Assembly: GCA_022801925.1 (NCBI GenBank)
Contig: JAAWTG010000006.1
Coordinates: 1 to 64,000, forward strand
Direction: 5' to 3'
Length of the DNA: 64,000 nucleotides
Origin: Clostridia bacterium
GTDB lineage: Bacteria > Bacillota > Clostridia > RUG12999
The notes under the pieces were generated by a model. The model searched no databases. It had not been told where the DNA came from and saw nothing but the letters and a program-made list of their open reading frames with translations. Below are positions 38,401 to 47,066 of this stretch, one piece after another. Numbering within the stretch: position 1 is the stretch's first letter; each line of letters starts with the position of its first letter. Made by a program: the position numbers and the translations under genes.

Positions 38401-39604
38401 TGATGTCGCCGGTTCCCAGATTCACGCCGTTAAATCCGCGCAGATTCAGGGTTGCCGCTGTAATCGTATCTCCCTTTTTCAGTCCGTTCAAAGTAAAACG
38501 AATATAAATTCGGTTCGTTTTGTCATTCACGAGTTCCGACGTACCAATGGCATCCTCCCGCGCTTCCAGAAACATTTTTTTGCCGTAGTTTTTTCCTTTG
38601 TTTCCTCCCGCACTGATATAGGTATCGTTGGAGGGATAGAGCGTCAAGTCCGTCCCGTTTACTTTTACCTGAATATAGGGAGTACTGTCCGGCACGGTGG
38701 AATCTTTGCTATAGATTTTTGCCAGACCGCCGTCTTTATTGGTTGCCGTGATATAGAACGACAATTCCGAAGTTTTGGTGAAATTGCTTTTCACAATGTC
38801 GGTGATATCCGCCTGAACATATTTGTCTTGGTCAAAGGACATCACCGCAACCGGCGTCAGTCCGCTGTTGCCGTTATACATAAAGTTTTCTTTCAGCAAA
38901 TCCGCTGTGATAGTATCCTTCACGGTGGTACTGACGTCTTTTTTCCGGTTCCGTTTTGCTTCCACAAAAATGTAGTAGTTATATAAGCATTCTTTTGCTA
39001 ACTGATAGTCCCCTTCTTTGACTGCCTGTTCCACCGACGCCATATCGGGATATTTGGCATAGTTAATTCTTGGTTCCATTACCCATTTATTTTTTGCCGC
39101 GTCCCATTTCCCAAAAAATGCTTCGTCTGTCATGTCAGGATTATTAAAAATAACAGTGTTACCCTTATCATCTTTTCCTTCATGATAGTCATAATCATAT
39201 TGCGGGTCCTGTGCAATCGGATAGCCAAAAGTACTGTCGATATATCCGTCCGCCTGCGCTGCAATTTGCTCCTGTTCCTCCGACGTTTCCAGCGCTACCG
39301 TTGTTTCCGCCGGCTCATTTTCCGACAAATCCGGTTGTGATTCTGCGGTTTCCGGTTCCACCGGCTGTGGTTCGCCGTTTTCTTCCGCCAACATTTCTTC
39401 TGTTGTTTTATCCGGATATTCTGTCTCCGGAACCACATATTCCGGCACATCGTCCGCCAATTCGTCCATCAGCGCAAAAACGTCCTCCGGCGGCACAGCC
39501 GCCGGATCCGTTTCGGAGTCTGCCAGTGCAGTCGGAATCGTTGCTGTCAGCATAGCCGTACCCAGCAGCAATGCTAACAGCCGTTTGCTTTTTCCTCGTT
39601 TCAT
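35426..39604 (-). CDS. SLH-anchored heparinase II/III-like lyase (1392 aa)
   Basis: Signal peptide (1-28, PTALA-D) and an acidic Glu/Pro-rich segment (30-120), a DNRLRE/CBM96-like region at about 225-400 (QDKYVQADITDIVKSN, KNYGKKMFLEAREDA), the lyase toroid at about 470-720, the Hepar_II_III sheet with GSHAHPDDLNLVVKAYG near residue 770 and RGHNLVSVYASG near 815, a Pro/Thr/Gly linker at about 1155-1210 with a run of eight glycines, and three SLH modules at 1215-1392. It should cleave uronate-containing polysaccharide at the wall surface. RBS AAGGAGGAG. Last gene of the operon with the 1473- and 906-residue surface proteins; gap 12 bases. Same catalytic family as the secreted lyase at 1568-4846, but held by SLH. 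Confidence 0.87.
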   Translation of the reverse strand: MKRGKSKRLLALLLGTAMLTATIPTALADSETDPAAVPPEDVFALMDELADDVPEYVVPETEYPDKTTEEMLAEENGEPQPVEPETAESQPDLSENEPAETTVALETSEEQEQIAAQADGYIDSTFGYPIAQDPQYDYDYHEGKDDKGNTVIFNNPDMTDEAFFGKWDAAKNKWVMEPRINYAKYPDMASVEQAVKEGDYQLAKECLYNYYIFVEAKRNRKKDVSTTVKDTITADLLKENFMYNGNSGLTPVAVMSFDQDKYVQADITDIVKSNFTKTSELSFYITATNKDGGLAKIYSKDSTVPDSTPYIQVKVNGTDLTLYPSNDTYISAGGNKGKNYGKKMFLEAREDAIGTSELVNDKTNRIYIRFTLNGLKKGDTITAATLNLRGFNGVNLGTGDITPEGSKTLQQTIDAGTADVKPKKVVVIHNGDTSWSENNLTYSNALAQLIFSYDQDLSWGWDQPSGAGYRYQEELLRFNTWFDKLVKLYNATGDESYAYTAIRQLMDFITVSMKKMSDIRNPYKIPKTNTPNKAYLKTLDVALRTQCLPGLFMQLLNSEYMTAETFTYFMKYMWDEANDSKGFTSSNNWGSSETLGLYTVAMNFPEFKDSGAWISRVKSRYDTICGGIMLSDTSCKELALGYTDYALASTVDAKKVADMMGETEYPFTDQTIKAIHGLAQYMMYSSMPGYSDHQEGDGYSHRGNYKSRLLAVGKWYNDPHLLFAGSDGAEGYAPDFTSILFPVGRKIAMRTGWDANANYLYTSVDGGMGSHAHPDDLNLVVKAYGQYLLVDPLYGSYSKDPRRDFLISTRGHNLVSVYASGTDLNYQQSIGKNSGSIPRWETNNSYDFMLGTTPNEPRANYSRSILFVKPGFWLVNDYLTPKSAGSYSYVQNWHFLPEANISLDSTTKTIRTGFNDVNIQVVPVAPERFNAAAIKDGYYSEGQNSFSNAKYADYTMQTSGTAVFNTILLPENVGQRFDVSVQEVEVEGLTREDASAYEFTMQEESTGATTTYQYFQLHNTAKKGTYTVGNFTTDAGLLLVETADDGAALSIIAQDVKTIEDDKNGVTLLNASAAQQEISIDWSVGNLILNASTLTEESAGASDLIVYSNGNTITNVSMNQKNMAAKQDGDYVYFGAEPSDIVKPPIVIPTPIITPRPTPGNSSHGTGGGGGGGGISVPVATPTPTGTPGPEIQPTPTDTPGPGGTHGSMTETMKAEVSGHWGEQEITSLYDTGIVKGSGESLQLQTDVTRSEFVAMVVRALNLPESAYQGGFHDVTAGDWYANVLETAKQQGLIQGDTDGNANPNANITREEMAVILDNAAKLAEITPPEEAQTPRFADGNAVSGWAKEEVEYAAKLGLLSGYPDGTFAPQAYAKREESFVVIYRLLKQMNR

Positions 39605-39616
39605 TCTGACTCCTCC

Positions 39617-42600
39617 TTAATTCATCATTCCACAAATAATCTTTGCCGCTTCTGCGCGGGTGGCATTTTGCTGCGGCCCGAAGGAACCGTCCGCATATCC
39701 GCCGATAATACCCGCCTGCTGCATTTGCTGCACGCTGTCTTGTGCATAGCCGCTAATCTGTCCGTCATCTGTAAATGTTTTTTCATTTTCCATTTGTGTC
39801 AACGTCCGTTTCACTGCCGCCAGCGCACGCGTACTCATCACTGCCATATCTTCTCTGGTAATGTTGCTTCCTGTGCCGAACGTTGTTTCGGTTGTGCCGC
39901 TGACAATGCCCAGTTCCATCGCTTTGGCAATATAGGGATAGCACCAGTCGCTGCCGGATACGTCCGTCAAATTCACATCTTTTATATCGTTAATGGCAAT
40001 GCCAAGCGCATTCATCAGCATTTTCAAGAATTCTTCTCTGGTGATTTGTGCTTCCGGATTGAAGTTCCCGTTTTCATCTCCATTTACAATTTGGTGGGAT
40101 TTCAGCGTTTCAATGTAGTTATATCCCCAATAATCGCGGGGCACATCGCGGAAGCTTCCTGTCGTCTGTGAACCGGTCTCATTCCCTACCGGGCTGTTCA
40201 CAGAGGGCGTTGTCGGCAGTGCTGCGCCAATTCCGCCGCCTCCTCCGCCGCTGCCGCCGGACGGACGGTTTCCGACCGGCGTTCCGCCATTGCCGCCGCC
40301 AAGTCCTTGTACCGAGAAAGGATAGGAGTCTTCGCCGCCTTTTGTGGGGCTATATGTATCTCCCGTTTTTGCAAAAGCTTCCACACGCAGCGTTCCCGAT
40401 TTTGTTGTGCTGGGACGAACCACTGTCCCGTCATTCATCAATGCACTTGTATCAGAAGATGCATAAACAAATTTAGAACCGTAAAGTGCGCCTGTCTGCG
40501 GCAAATCCACATTTGCTGTCAGCCCCATCAGGCTGCCCAATTGATATTTTAATGCCAACAGGTCTGCTGTGACTTTTGTTTCTTCACCGCCGGTTAAAAA
40601 TACCTGTATTTCCGCCAATCCAACATTACTGGTTGCCACTTTTTCCGTGACGCGGAACCGGAGGTAGCGTGCCAGCGTCTGGTTCACGGAAATGAACTGC
40701 AGCGCTTCGCCAAGCGTTCCGCCTGTAGCAAGCTGCGTATAGTTTTTTCCGTCCACAGAAGATTCCAAAACAAATTTCCGCAGCGGATAGGTATCCAGAA
40801 TCATCGCTTCTTTCAGCATGATTTGGTTAAACACCTGTACTTGACCAAAATCAATGGTCAAAGCAGGGTCTTCTGTGTTCGTCCATTTCGCCGTTTCCCA
40901 GTTTGTGCCAACGTTTCCGTCCACTGCGCTTTCCGGCCCGCTGCCTTTTTTGCTGCCCACATTGGAGCTTGCCTTTTGATTCAGCGCCAAATTGCCTTCC
41001 GGAATATGAACCGCTTTCAGCGGGTCAAACACTTTTTCTATATAATTTTGAGGGTCGTCTAACATTTCCAGCCGGAACGTCATCACAATACCGTCTACGT
41101 CCTCTGTGATTGTTCCGAGTTTCCCATCGTTTCCGACCACTTCCGGTTTGGAGCTGGTCCATGTCACTTTTGTGCCGGGCAGGGCTTTCGTATTCAGTGC
41201 AATATCGCCGGATACAAAACCTTTCAACTTGGTAATTGCGCTGTAGTAGTCCACGTTATCTACAATATATTGCGGCACATAGCCTTTGTTGACAATCACT
41301 TTTACTTTATTGATTTCTACGATACCGGTGTTATTATATTTCTTTCCTTCTACGCTGTTATCCACGCCGTTGATTTCAATGTAACTCAAATTGGTGGCTT
41401 CCTCACGGATAAATTTGTTGCTTACCAGTGTTTTATAATTTTCCGTACCGTCGTCCGCCACTTCCAGCGTCAGGCGTTTGGTTTTCAAATTGAACCGCGC
41501 TTTTATTTTCAGCGTCAAATCCGCAGTCGCCACGTCCACTCTGGGATGCGTCGGGCTTTCGGACAAAGTCGGTCTGCAAACATAGGTATAACCGTGTCCG
41601 CCGCCGGCTTTTCCGCTGTAAATCGTAAAGATACGGTTTCCTGCGTCGTCATAGGGAATAATTTCCACTTTTTCGCAAGCAGCCGGCAGATGAACGTCTG
41701 CTTCCACAATCATTTCACCGGTTATTTTCAGTTTTTCATCGCCCAGCGCCGGATAAATACGGACGGTCGTCCCTGTTCCGCCGCTCGTTCCGGTACGGTC
41801 AAGCAAGAGTTTGCCGCCTTCTTGTTTGATTTTACCCACACCCGGCACCTGCTCAATGTTCGCCGCAATATCGCTGCCGGAAAAATCGGTTTCATACAGG
41901 GTATATAACCCGTTCATGAAATTGACTCCCATTTTCAAATCAAATGTTTTTTGCAGCGTTTTGCCGCCAAAAGAAAACGTTGCTGTCATGGTGACAGGCA
42001 GTTTTGCGTTATCACCCAATTTGACAATGGTTCCGTCGTTGTTCATCACGGTCGTGTCGGAGGACGTCCATGTGATGGTGGTACCGAATGCGCCTGTCTG
42101 CGGCAGGGATTTCAGGTTTGCCGTGATTTCGTCCGGATCCTCGTCCGTCAAATCCGCCATTGTCAGTTTTTCCGCCGCCGCCTCAAGAATTTGCAGCGGG
42201 TCTGTGATGGCTCCCACGGTCAAATGAAATTCTTTATACATATCTATGCCGGAATCACTCATTTTTGCCGTCAAAACAACATCTACATCGTCGCCAATCG
42301 GACGCGTCACAGCGCCTGTTGCCGAAATTGCAGCCGCATTGCTGGTCGTCCATGTCAGCGCTTTTCCGCCCACAGAAGACGGCAGAGATTTCAAATCCTC
42401 CACCACCGCGTCCGGCGTGTCGGTCAGTTTGTCAATCGTCAAATTTTCAAAGATTGCTGCAAGCGCCGCTGTTTCTGCTTGTTTATAGTTTTCCGTTTCA
42501 TAGATTTTGGAAGAATAGATTGCGATAGAATCGTCCTTATTATTACTGGGCTTCAAGCCAAGATAAATTCCTGCAAGTCCGCCCCAGTTCTGATCCATCG

Positions 42601-44038
42601 TCCTTGCTTCCTGTCCCTCAAAGTTTATTGTCCATGCACCGGTATTGTTCGTGTCCAGCGTATAAATAATCTTGTTCTTTCTATCATTGGGTGAGCCATT
42701 ACTCTGGACAACCCTTGTATCTCCGGTTGCAATCCAAACATTTGCATTGGAAGTCGTTAAACTGACGCCGGCACCTTTTGCAAGCGAACCGCCGGCTTTC
42801 TTGGAAAAGCCGACCGCCGCCAACTGTGTGGTCACATGAGGTTTCACTTCCAACTCCAACTGATATTTTCCGAACAGTTCATCTGTATAGATCGCGCTGC
42901 GCGTTGCCGCGTCATAGGGCACGGCATAGATTTTCAGCGGGTGGTTCATGGTTATCTTTTCAGCATTATCGCTGCTGTTTGCCACCGTTTTTGTCATCTT
43001 CAACGCGCCGTCTTCAATCGTATGTTTCGTCATCGTTTCCGTCTCACTTGAAACAATCCAGCCTTCCGCCATGTTGGTTTCCGTATCAATGACAGTATTT
43101 TCATAGGTTTCACTGAATATCAGTGTCGGCTCAACCGGAGACGGTGACGGGCTCGCGCTCGGGGAAGCTGAAGGCGACACCGTCGGAGACGTTGTTGGAG
43201 AAGACGATGGTGAGGTTGTGGGAGAGGTTGATGGCACCGGGTCTACGCTGGTATCCGGCGGCGTAGTCGGGTCTTCCGTTCCGTTCCATTCATAGACCTT
43301 AATGCTTCTCAGCTGCACATAGTCATCTTGGCTGAGATAATTTTTAAACTCACATTTTAGCGTACGGATATCAACGCCGCCCCAACTCGGATTGTACGGT
43401 CCGCCCAACTTTGTTTGGTTGCTTGTTCCTTCATAAACCGAAAACGCGCCGGTGGATGTATCCAAAATATATCCAAATGCATAAGGCTGTCCTTTTGTGT
43501 GGCTTCCCAAATCATTAGCATAATCTGCGCCATTGTTAGCCGCATTTCCTTTGTTAATATTAAATTTAGACGAATTACTGTTAAAAACAAAGGCGCTATG
43601 TGTTCCGTTCTCTGTTCCATTTGCTTTCTTTCCGGCACACGATGCAAAAAGCTGTGCGTTTTTACCCGCAACAGTCTTCATACCATCTACAACAGTCACT
43701 TCAAAATAGTATTTTTTAGCGCTGTCCATGATGAAATCCTGACCGTCTTTTTTCAGCGGCACTTCAAATTTCAACTGATCGCCGGCAGCCGAGTAGTTCC
43801 CATCCGCCTTTGCTTTTACTTGCAAATAATTTTCCGTTGTAGAGGTGATTTCCAAATTTGCATTCCCTGCCTGCGTCACAGTATATTCACTCTCGCCGCT
43901 TCCAAGCTGCATATTCAAAACCTGTGTCCACTGCGATTCCTCACTTCCGCCTTCTTCTGCCATCACCGGTATCATGCTGCCTATGACGGATACCATCATC
44001 ACCAAAGACAGCAGTAAACTAATACTTCTTTTTTTCAT
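39617..44038 (-). CDS. SLH-anchored multidomain adhesin-like protein (1473 aa)
   Basis: Signal peptide (1-27), an N-terminal beta region (about 35-250) and a low-complexity Pro/Ser/Thr linker (about 255-300, repeats of SPTTSPSS and SASPSP type), a second concanavalin-like region (300-530), two atrophied bacterial Ig domains (about 540-720, ALTWTTSNAAAISATGAVT and TITWTSSDTTVMNNDGTIV), another beta domain with GHGYTYVCRPTLS, a further Ig-like segment (KVTWTSSKPEVVGNDGKLG, about 960), an F5/8-type-C domain at about 1015-1150 (NLALNQKASSNVGSKKG, RYLRFRV), a Gly-rich linker and three SLH modules at about 1290-1473. No catalytic motif is evident. It looks like a large wall-bound glycan-binding or adhesion protein working beside the lyase encoded 12 bases downstream. 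Confidence 0.8.
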   Translation of the reverse strand: MKKRSISLLLSLVMMVSVIGSMIPVMAEEGGSEESQWTQVLNMQLGSGESEYTVTQAGNANLEITSTTENYLQVKAKADGNYSAAGDQLKFEVPLKKDGQDFIMDSAKKYYFEVTVVDGMKTVAGKNAQLFASCAGKKANGTENGTHSAFVFNSNSSKFNINKGNAANNGADYANDLGSHTKGQPYAFGYILDTSTGAFSVYEGTSNQTKLGGPYNPSWGGVDIRTLKCEFKNYLSQDDYVQLRSIKVYEWNGTEDPTTPPDTSVDPVPSTSPTTSPSSSPTTSPTVSPSASPSASPSPSPVEPTLIFSETYENTVIDTETNMAEGWIVSSETETMTKHTIEDGALKMTKTVANSSDNAEKITMNHPLKIYAVPYDAATRSAIYTDELFGKYQLELEVKPHVTTQLAAVGFSKKAGGSLAKGAGVSLTTSNANVWIATGDTRVVQSNGSPNDRKNKIIYTLDTNNTGAWTINFEGQEARTMDQNWGGLAGIYLGLKPSNNKDDSIAIYSSKIYETENYKQAETAALAAIFENLTIDKLTDTPDAVVEDLKSLPSSVGGKALTWTTSNAAAISATGAVTRPIGDDVDVVLTAKMSDSGIDMYKEFHLTVGAITDPLQILEAAAEKLTMADLTDEDPDEITANLKSLPQTGAFGTTITWTSSDTTVMNNDGTIVKLGDNAKLPVTMTATFSFGGKTLQKTFDLKMGVNFMNGLYTLYETDFSGSDIAANIEQVPGVGKIKQEGGKLLLDRTGTSGGTGTTVRIYPALGDEKLKITGEMIVEADVHLPAACEKVEIIPYDDAGNRIFTIYSGKAGGGHGYTYVCRPTLSESPTHPRVDVATADLTLKIKARFNLKTKRLTLEVADDGTENYKTLVSNKFIREEATNLSYIEINGVDNSVEGKKYNNTGIVEINKVKVIVNKGYVPQYIVDNVDYYSAITKLKGFVSGDIALNTKALPGTKVTWTSSKPEVVGNDGKLGTITEDVDGIVMTFRLEMLDDPQNYIEKVFDPLKAVHIPEGNLALNQKASSNVGSKKGSGPESAVDGNVGTNWETAKWTNTEDPALTIDFGQVQVFNQIMLKEAMILDTYPLRKFVLESSVDGKNYTQLATGGTLGEALQFISVNQTLARYLRFRVTEKVATSNVGLAEIQVFLTGGEETKVTADLLALKYQLGSLMGLTANVDLPQTGALYGSKFVYASSDTSALMNDGTVVRPSTTKSGTLRVEAFAKTGDTYSPTKGGEDSYPFSVQGLGGGNGGTPVGNRPSGGSGGGGGGIGAALPTTPSVNSPVGNETGSQTTGSFRDVPRDYWGYNYIETLKSHQIVNGDENGNFNPEAQITREEFLKMLMNALGIAINDIKDVNLTDVSGSDWCYPYIAKAMELGIVSGTTETTFGTGSNITREDMAVMSTRALAAVKRTLTQMENEKTFTDDGQISGYAQDSVQQMQQAGIIGGYADGSFGPQQNATRAEAAKIICGMMN

Positions 44039-44055
44039 TGTCCGTCTCCTCCTTC

Positions 44056-46776
44056 CTATCGAATCACAACAATCGCACGTACCGTTGCGCTGTTTGCCGT
44101 TGCGCTGACAAATATCTTGTCATATCTCTGGCGAATTTGTTTGATGTCGCCCAGTTCTGCTCTCTTTTCACTGCTGTCATAGATAAATACCGGAGGTCCA
44201 CTGCTACGCGTCACTTCATAGCTTGCTTCCTTGCCGTCTCCGTCTGCACTGAAATCGCATCTTAGCGTATGCACCCAACGGTTTTTATCCTCTGATACCT
44301 GATTGAAGTCTGCGTCTGCCAAATAGCCGCAGAAGGTTTCATAGTCGCCGCGTTCGTCCATTCGACCGATTGCCGGTTCCGTCCGGAAGCTGCCCAGCAC
44401 TTTCACTGCATCTATCCGGTCGCGCACGTCCAATGAATAGGAGATCAAATCTCCGTTTTTCACTTCGTTAAACTGGCTCTGATCCGTGATGTCCTCCGAT
44501 ACCAGAAATTCTGATTCTTTTCCTTCCGTTATCATTGTCACTTTTTGAATCGTATCACCGGCTTCATTTGCCGTCTTGCTGATTTTGTTCACAAATCCAA
44601 CTTTGCTGGAGGTGGTAACAACGCCGGGATTTCCTGCTTTCATGTTCATGGTTACCACAATCAAATCCACCGCATGGGTATCGTCGTTCACGTCATATCC
44701 TGTTACTGTATATTCCTGACCGTTGTTCATTTCTATGTTCACCAGATAGTCTTGCTCTGTCGGGTTTGCATTGTTTTCCGGATCCGGAATACAAATCGTC
44801 ATAGTCTGTTCACTCACGCCAAACGCGCCGCCCTGCGATTTTCCGAATGTCCGTTCATAGGAATTGTAATACTTTTTGTCATAGGTATTCACGGCTTCCG
44901 GAAAGGTGATTTCATTGATTTTACCCTGTGCATTTGTTTTATACGCAATGACCTTACCGCGCAGTCCCGACAAAACGCCGGAACTGATTCGTTTCGTCAC
45001 CAGCACCATATTGCCGTCCTCGTTTGCTTCCAGTCCGGTTACGGACGCTCTGTCTGCAATGTCCAGCACGCGCACTTCTTTGTTCTTACATGCAATTTTC
45101 GCAATGCTGGTGTTCGCACCGCCTGATTCATTTTCCACTTCTTCTATTTTTTCCGCCAACGTGTCCGGAATCAAGGCACGAATCTGATATTCCGCGCTCA
45201 TCGACTGTCCCGCCGAGGTTTCTACAATATAGGCATAGTTATCTGCCTGTTCTTTTTCTATGTAGACTACTTCATTCAAATAGTTGATATATGCAAGCAC
45301 TTCCTGACCAACTACCGCCGTCTCCAAAATGCTCTTATTTTCGCAATCAAAAACTTCTTCTCCAATGGTGATGGTTTCATCGTTTACTTCATTGATTTTG
45401 CCCTTCACCTGTTTGCTGCTGTGCACCACTTCCGTGTTCATACCATCATCAGCCGTAAAGATACTCAAAACATCATCTTTTTTGATAATTTCCGGAGAAA
45501 TGGCATTTCCTTCCGCATCTGTCAGTGTCACGATTTTTTCCTTGTCGTCCGGCGCTAATTCCAAATCTTTGCGTCCGCCAATCATGAAACCGTCTTTGAA
45601 ATACACTGTCCAATTGTTTTTCATAACATCTTCCACAATAACGCTGTCATGTGATTTCACAAACACCACTTCCATAACGTCGTCATTGTCGTTATCAATC
45701 AGCACCAAACTGCCGTGATCCAAATTCAACAGGTTCTCCGCCGTCCAAGTGCTTTGCCGGCGGTTATTTAAAATATACATGGTTTCGCCGTTCACACTGA
45801 GTTGTTCATAGGCACTGCTATTTTCTCCTGTATAGTAGGAAATCTTTGAACCGGATATTTCTTTGATGTCGTTCAAATCCACTTTCCAGCTCTGATTTTT
45901 GATGTTGGGCTTCATGTCCTGAATGACTTCTTTGCCCGTACTTTCATCTTCATAAACAAAGAAATCTACCCACTGTCCTGCATATTGTTTGAAAGAGGGG
46001 TCTTTCACTTCATAAAGTTTTCCGTTAATTTCAATCTGGTCTTTCGTGATTGTGGCAATGGGCGCCAGCAGCCATGTATCAACGGTTGCTGTTACAATCC
46101 CTGTCATTTTCATCAGATTGCCTTCGCTTTTGTCCGTCAAATCATTCCGCAGCGTCTTCCCTATCGACACTTCGTATCTTGTGGTCCTTCCGCCGCCGGT
46201 CACTACCATCATGTCAATATCCAACGCGTTATATACCAGACGAGCCACTTCACCGCGCGTCAGCGGAATCTGCGTCTGTCCCAAATTTTTCAGCAGTCCG
46301 ATTTCTGACGCCTGCATCATATATCCCGTCGGAAATCCGCCTTTTGCATTTGCTACCGTACTATATCCCAGCGTATTCACTAAAATTTTACAAGCTGCTT
46401 CTACCGTGATGTTTGCTTCCGGTTCAAATGTTGTTGCACTTGTTCCTTCAATCACGCGCAGTCCGCTGAGCATGTTGATATATCCCGCTGCCCAATGGCT
46501 CGCCGGTACGTCTGCAAACCTACCTTCTTCCGCAGACAGCGATGTGACATCTTCCAGCCCCATCAGCCGAATCACAATCGCCGTAAATTCCGCGCGGGTC
46601 ACCGGCTGTTCCAGTTCCATATTTCCGTTCTCGTCTCCGACCATAATTCTCAGAGACTGCAAATCGAACATGACCGTATCCATATCCGATTTTGCGGACG
46701 CTACCAGCCCAGACATCATTGTCGTGAGCATTGCAACTACTAAAACCATTGATAATACAATGTTTCTTTTTTTCAT
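44056..46776 (-). CDS. SLH-domain surface protein of unknown function (906 aa), paralogue of 4859-7345
   Basis: Signal peptide (1-26, VASA-K), SLH modules at the N-terminus (about 28-190: QPVTRAEFTAIVIRLMGL, SHWAAGYINMLSGLRVIEG, ANITVEAACKILVNTLGYS) and then about 700 residues of beta-rich sequence with the acidic block LIDNDNDDVMEVVFV near residue 355, matching LIDNDNDGTYDVVSVY in the 828-residue protein. No enzyme motif recognised. ATG 46776 has GGAGGAG upstream; the frame extends 44 codons further without a site. First gene of the three-gene operon, driven from 46820-46848. In both polysaccharide loci such a protein is encoded upstream of a heparinase-like lyase, which argues for a shared job. 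Confidence 0.8.
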   Translation of the reverse strand: MKKRNIVLSMVLVVAMLTTMMSGLVASAKSDMDTVMFDLQSLRIMVGDENGNMELEQPVTRAEFTAIVIRLMGLEDVTSLSAEEGRFADVPASHWAAGYINMLSGLRVIEGTSATTFEPEANITVEAACKILVNTLGYSTVANAKGGFPTGYMMQASEIGLLKNLGQTQIPLTRGEVARLVYNALDIDMMVVTGGGRTTRYEVSIGKTLRNDLTDKSEGNLMKMTGIVTATVDTWLLAPIATITKDQIEINGKLYEVKDPSFKQYAGQWVDFFVYEDESTGKEVIQDMKPNIKNQSWKVDLNDIKEISGSKISYYTGENSSAYEQLSVNGETMYILNNRRQSTWTAENLLNLDHGSLVLIDNDNDDVMEVVFVKSHDSVIVEDVMKNNWTVYFKDGFMIGGRKDLELAPDDKEKIVTLTDAEGNAISPEIIKKDDVLSIFTADDGMNTEVVHSSKQVKGKINEVNDETITIGEEVFDCENKSILETAVVGQEVLAYINYLNEVVYIEKEQADNYAYIVETSAGQSMSAEYQIRALIPDTLAEKIEEVENESGGANTSIAKIACKNKEVRVLDIADRASVTGLEANEDGNMVLVTKRISSGVLSGLRGKVIAYKTNAQGKINEITFPEAVNTYDKKYYNSYERTFGKSQGGAFGVSEQTMTICIPDPENNANPTEQDYLVNIEMNNGQEYTVTGYDVNDDTHAVDLIVVTMNMKAGNPGVVTTSSKVGFVNKISKTANEAGDTIQKVTMITEGKESEFLVSEDITDQSQFNEVKNGDLISYSLDVRDRIDAVKVLGSFRTEPAIGRMDERGDYETFCGYLADADFNQVSEDKNRWVHTLRCDFSADGDGKEASYEVTRSSGPPVFIYDSSEKRAELGDIKQIRQRYDKIFVSATANSATVRAIVVIR

Positions 46777-46819
46777 ACAGCTCTCCTCCATTTTGCTTTG
46801 TTGATTAGCACTTATCTTT

Positions 46820-46848
46820 ATTATAACATTCAAATGCCCAAATCTCAA
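46820..46848 (-). promoter_or_regulatory. promoter of the three-gene surface operon
   Basis: TTGAGA and TATAAT with a 17-base spacer on the minus strand, about 44 bases before the start of the 906-residue gene. Confidence 0.75.
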
Positions 46849-46894
46849 TTGGCAATTCAGGATTTTTGATTTGCAATTTCGGTTTTTTTTGATA

Positions 46895-46941
46895 CGCAAA
46901 AACGGCACTCCCCTTTTATCCTAAAAGGAAAATGCCGTTTT
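46895..46941 (-). terminator. intrinsic terminator after the GH95-like gene
   Basis: Stem AAAACGGCA/TGCCGTTTT with an inner CCTTTTA/TAAAAGG helix on the minus strand and a short T-run. It is 126 bases past the GH95-like stop; the space between holds nothing I recognise. Confidence 0.7.
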
Positions 46942-47066
46942 ATGCATCATAGAAGGAAACAACAAGCGCCTTTTCCATGGAATGGCACAGATGGAAAGCA
47001 GATACAACGCAAAAAATATTTACCGAATCAAATGCGCGGCGGAGATAAAATACACCTGCCTGTCAT

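Noticed and set aside
43110-43260. Short tandem repeat as a CRISPR array
   Set aside because: The repeats are codon-level Pro/Ser/Thr linker repeats within the 1473-residue gene, with no unique spacers; no CRISPR array or cas gene was seen in the window.
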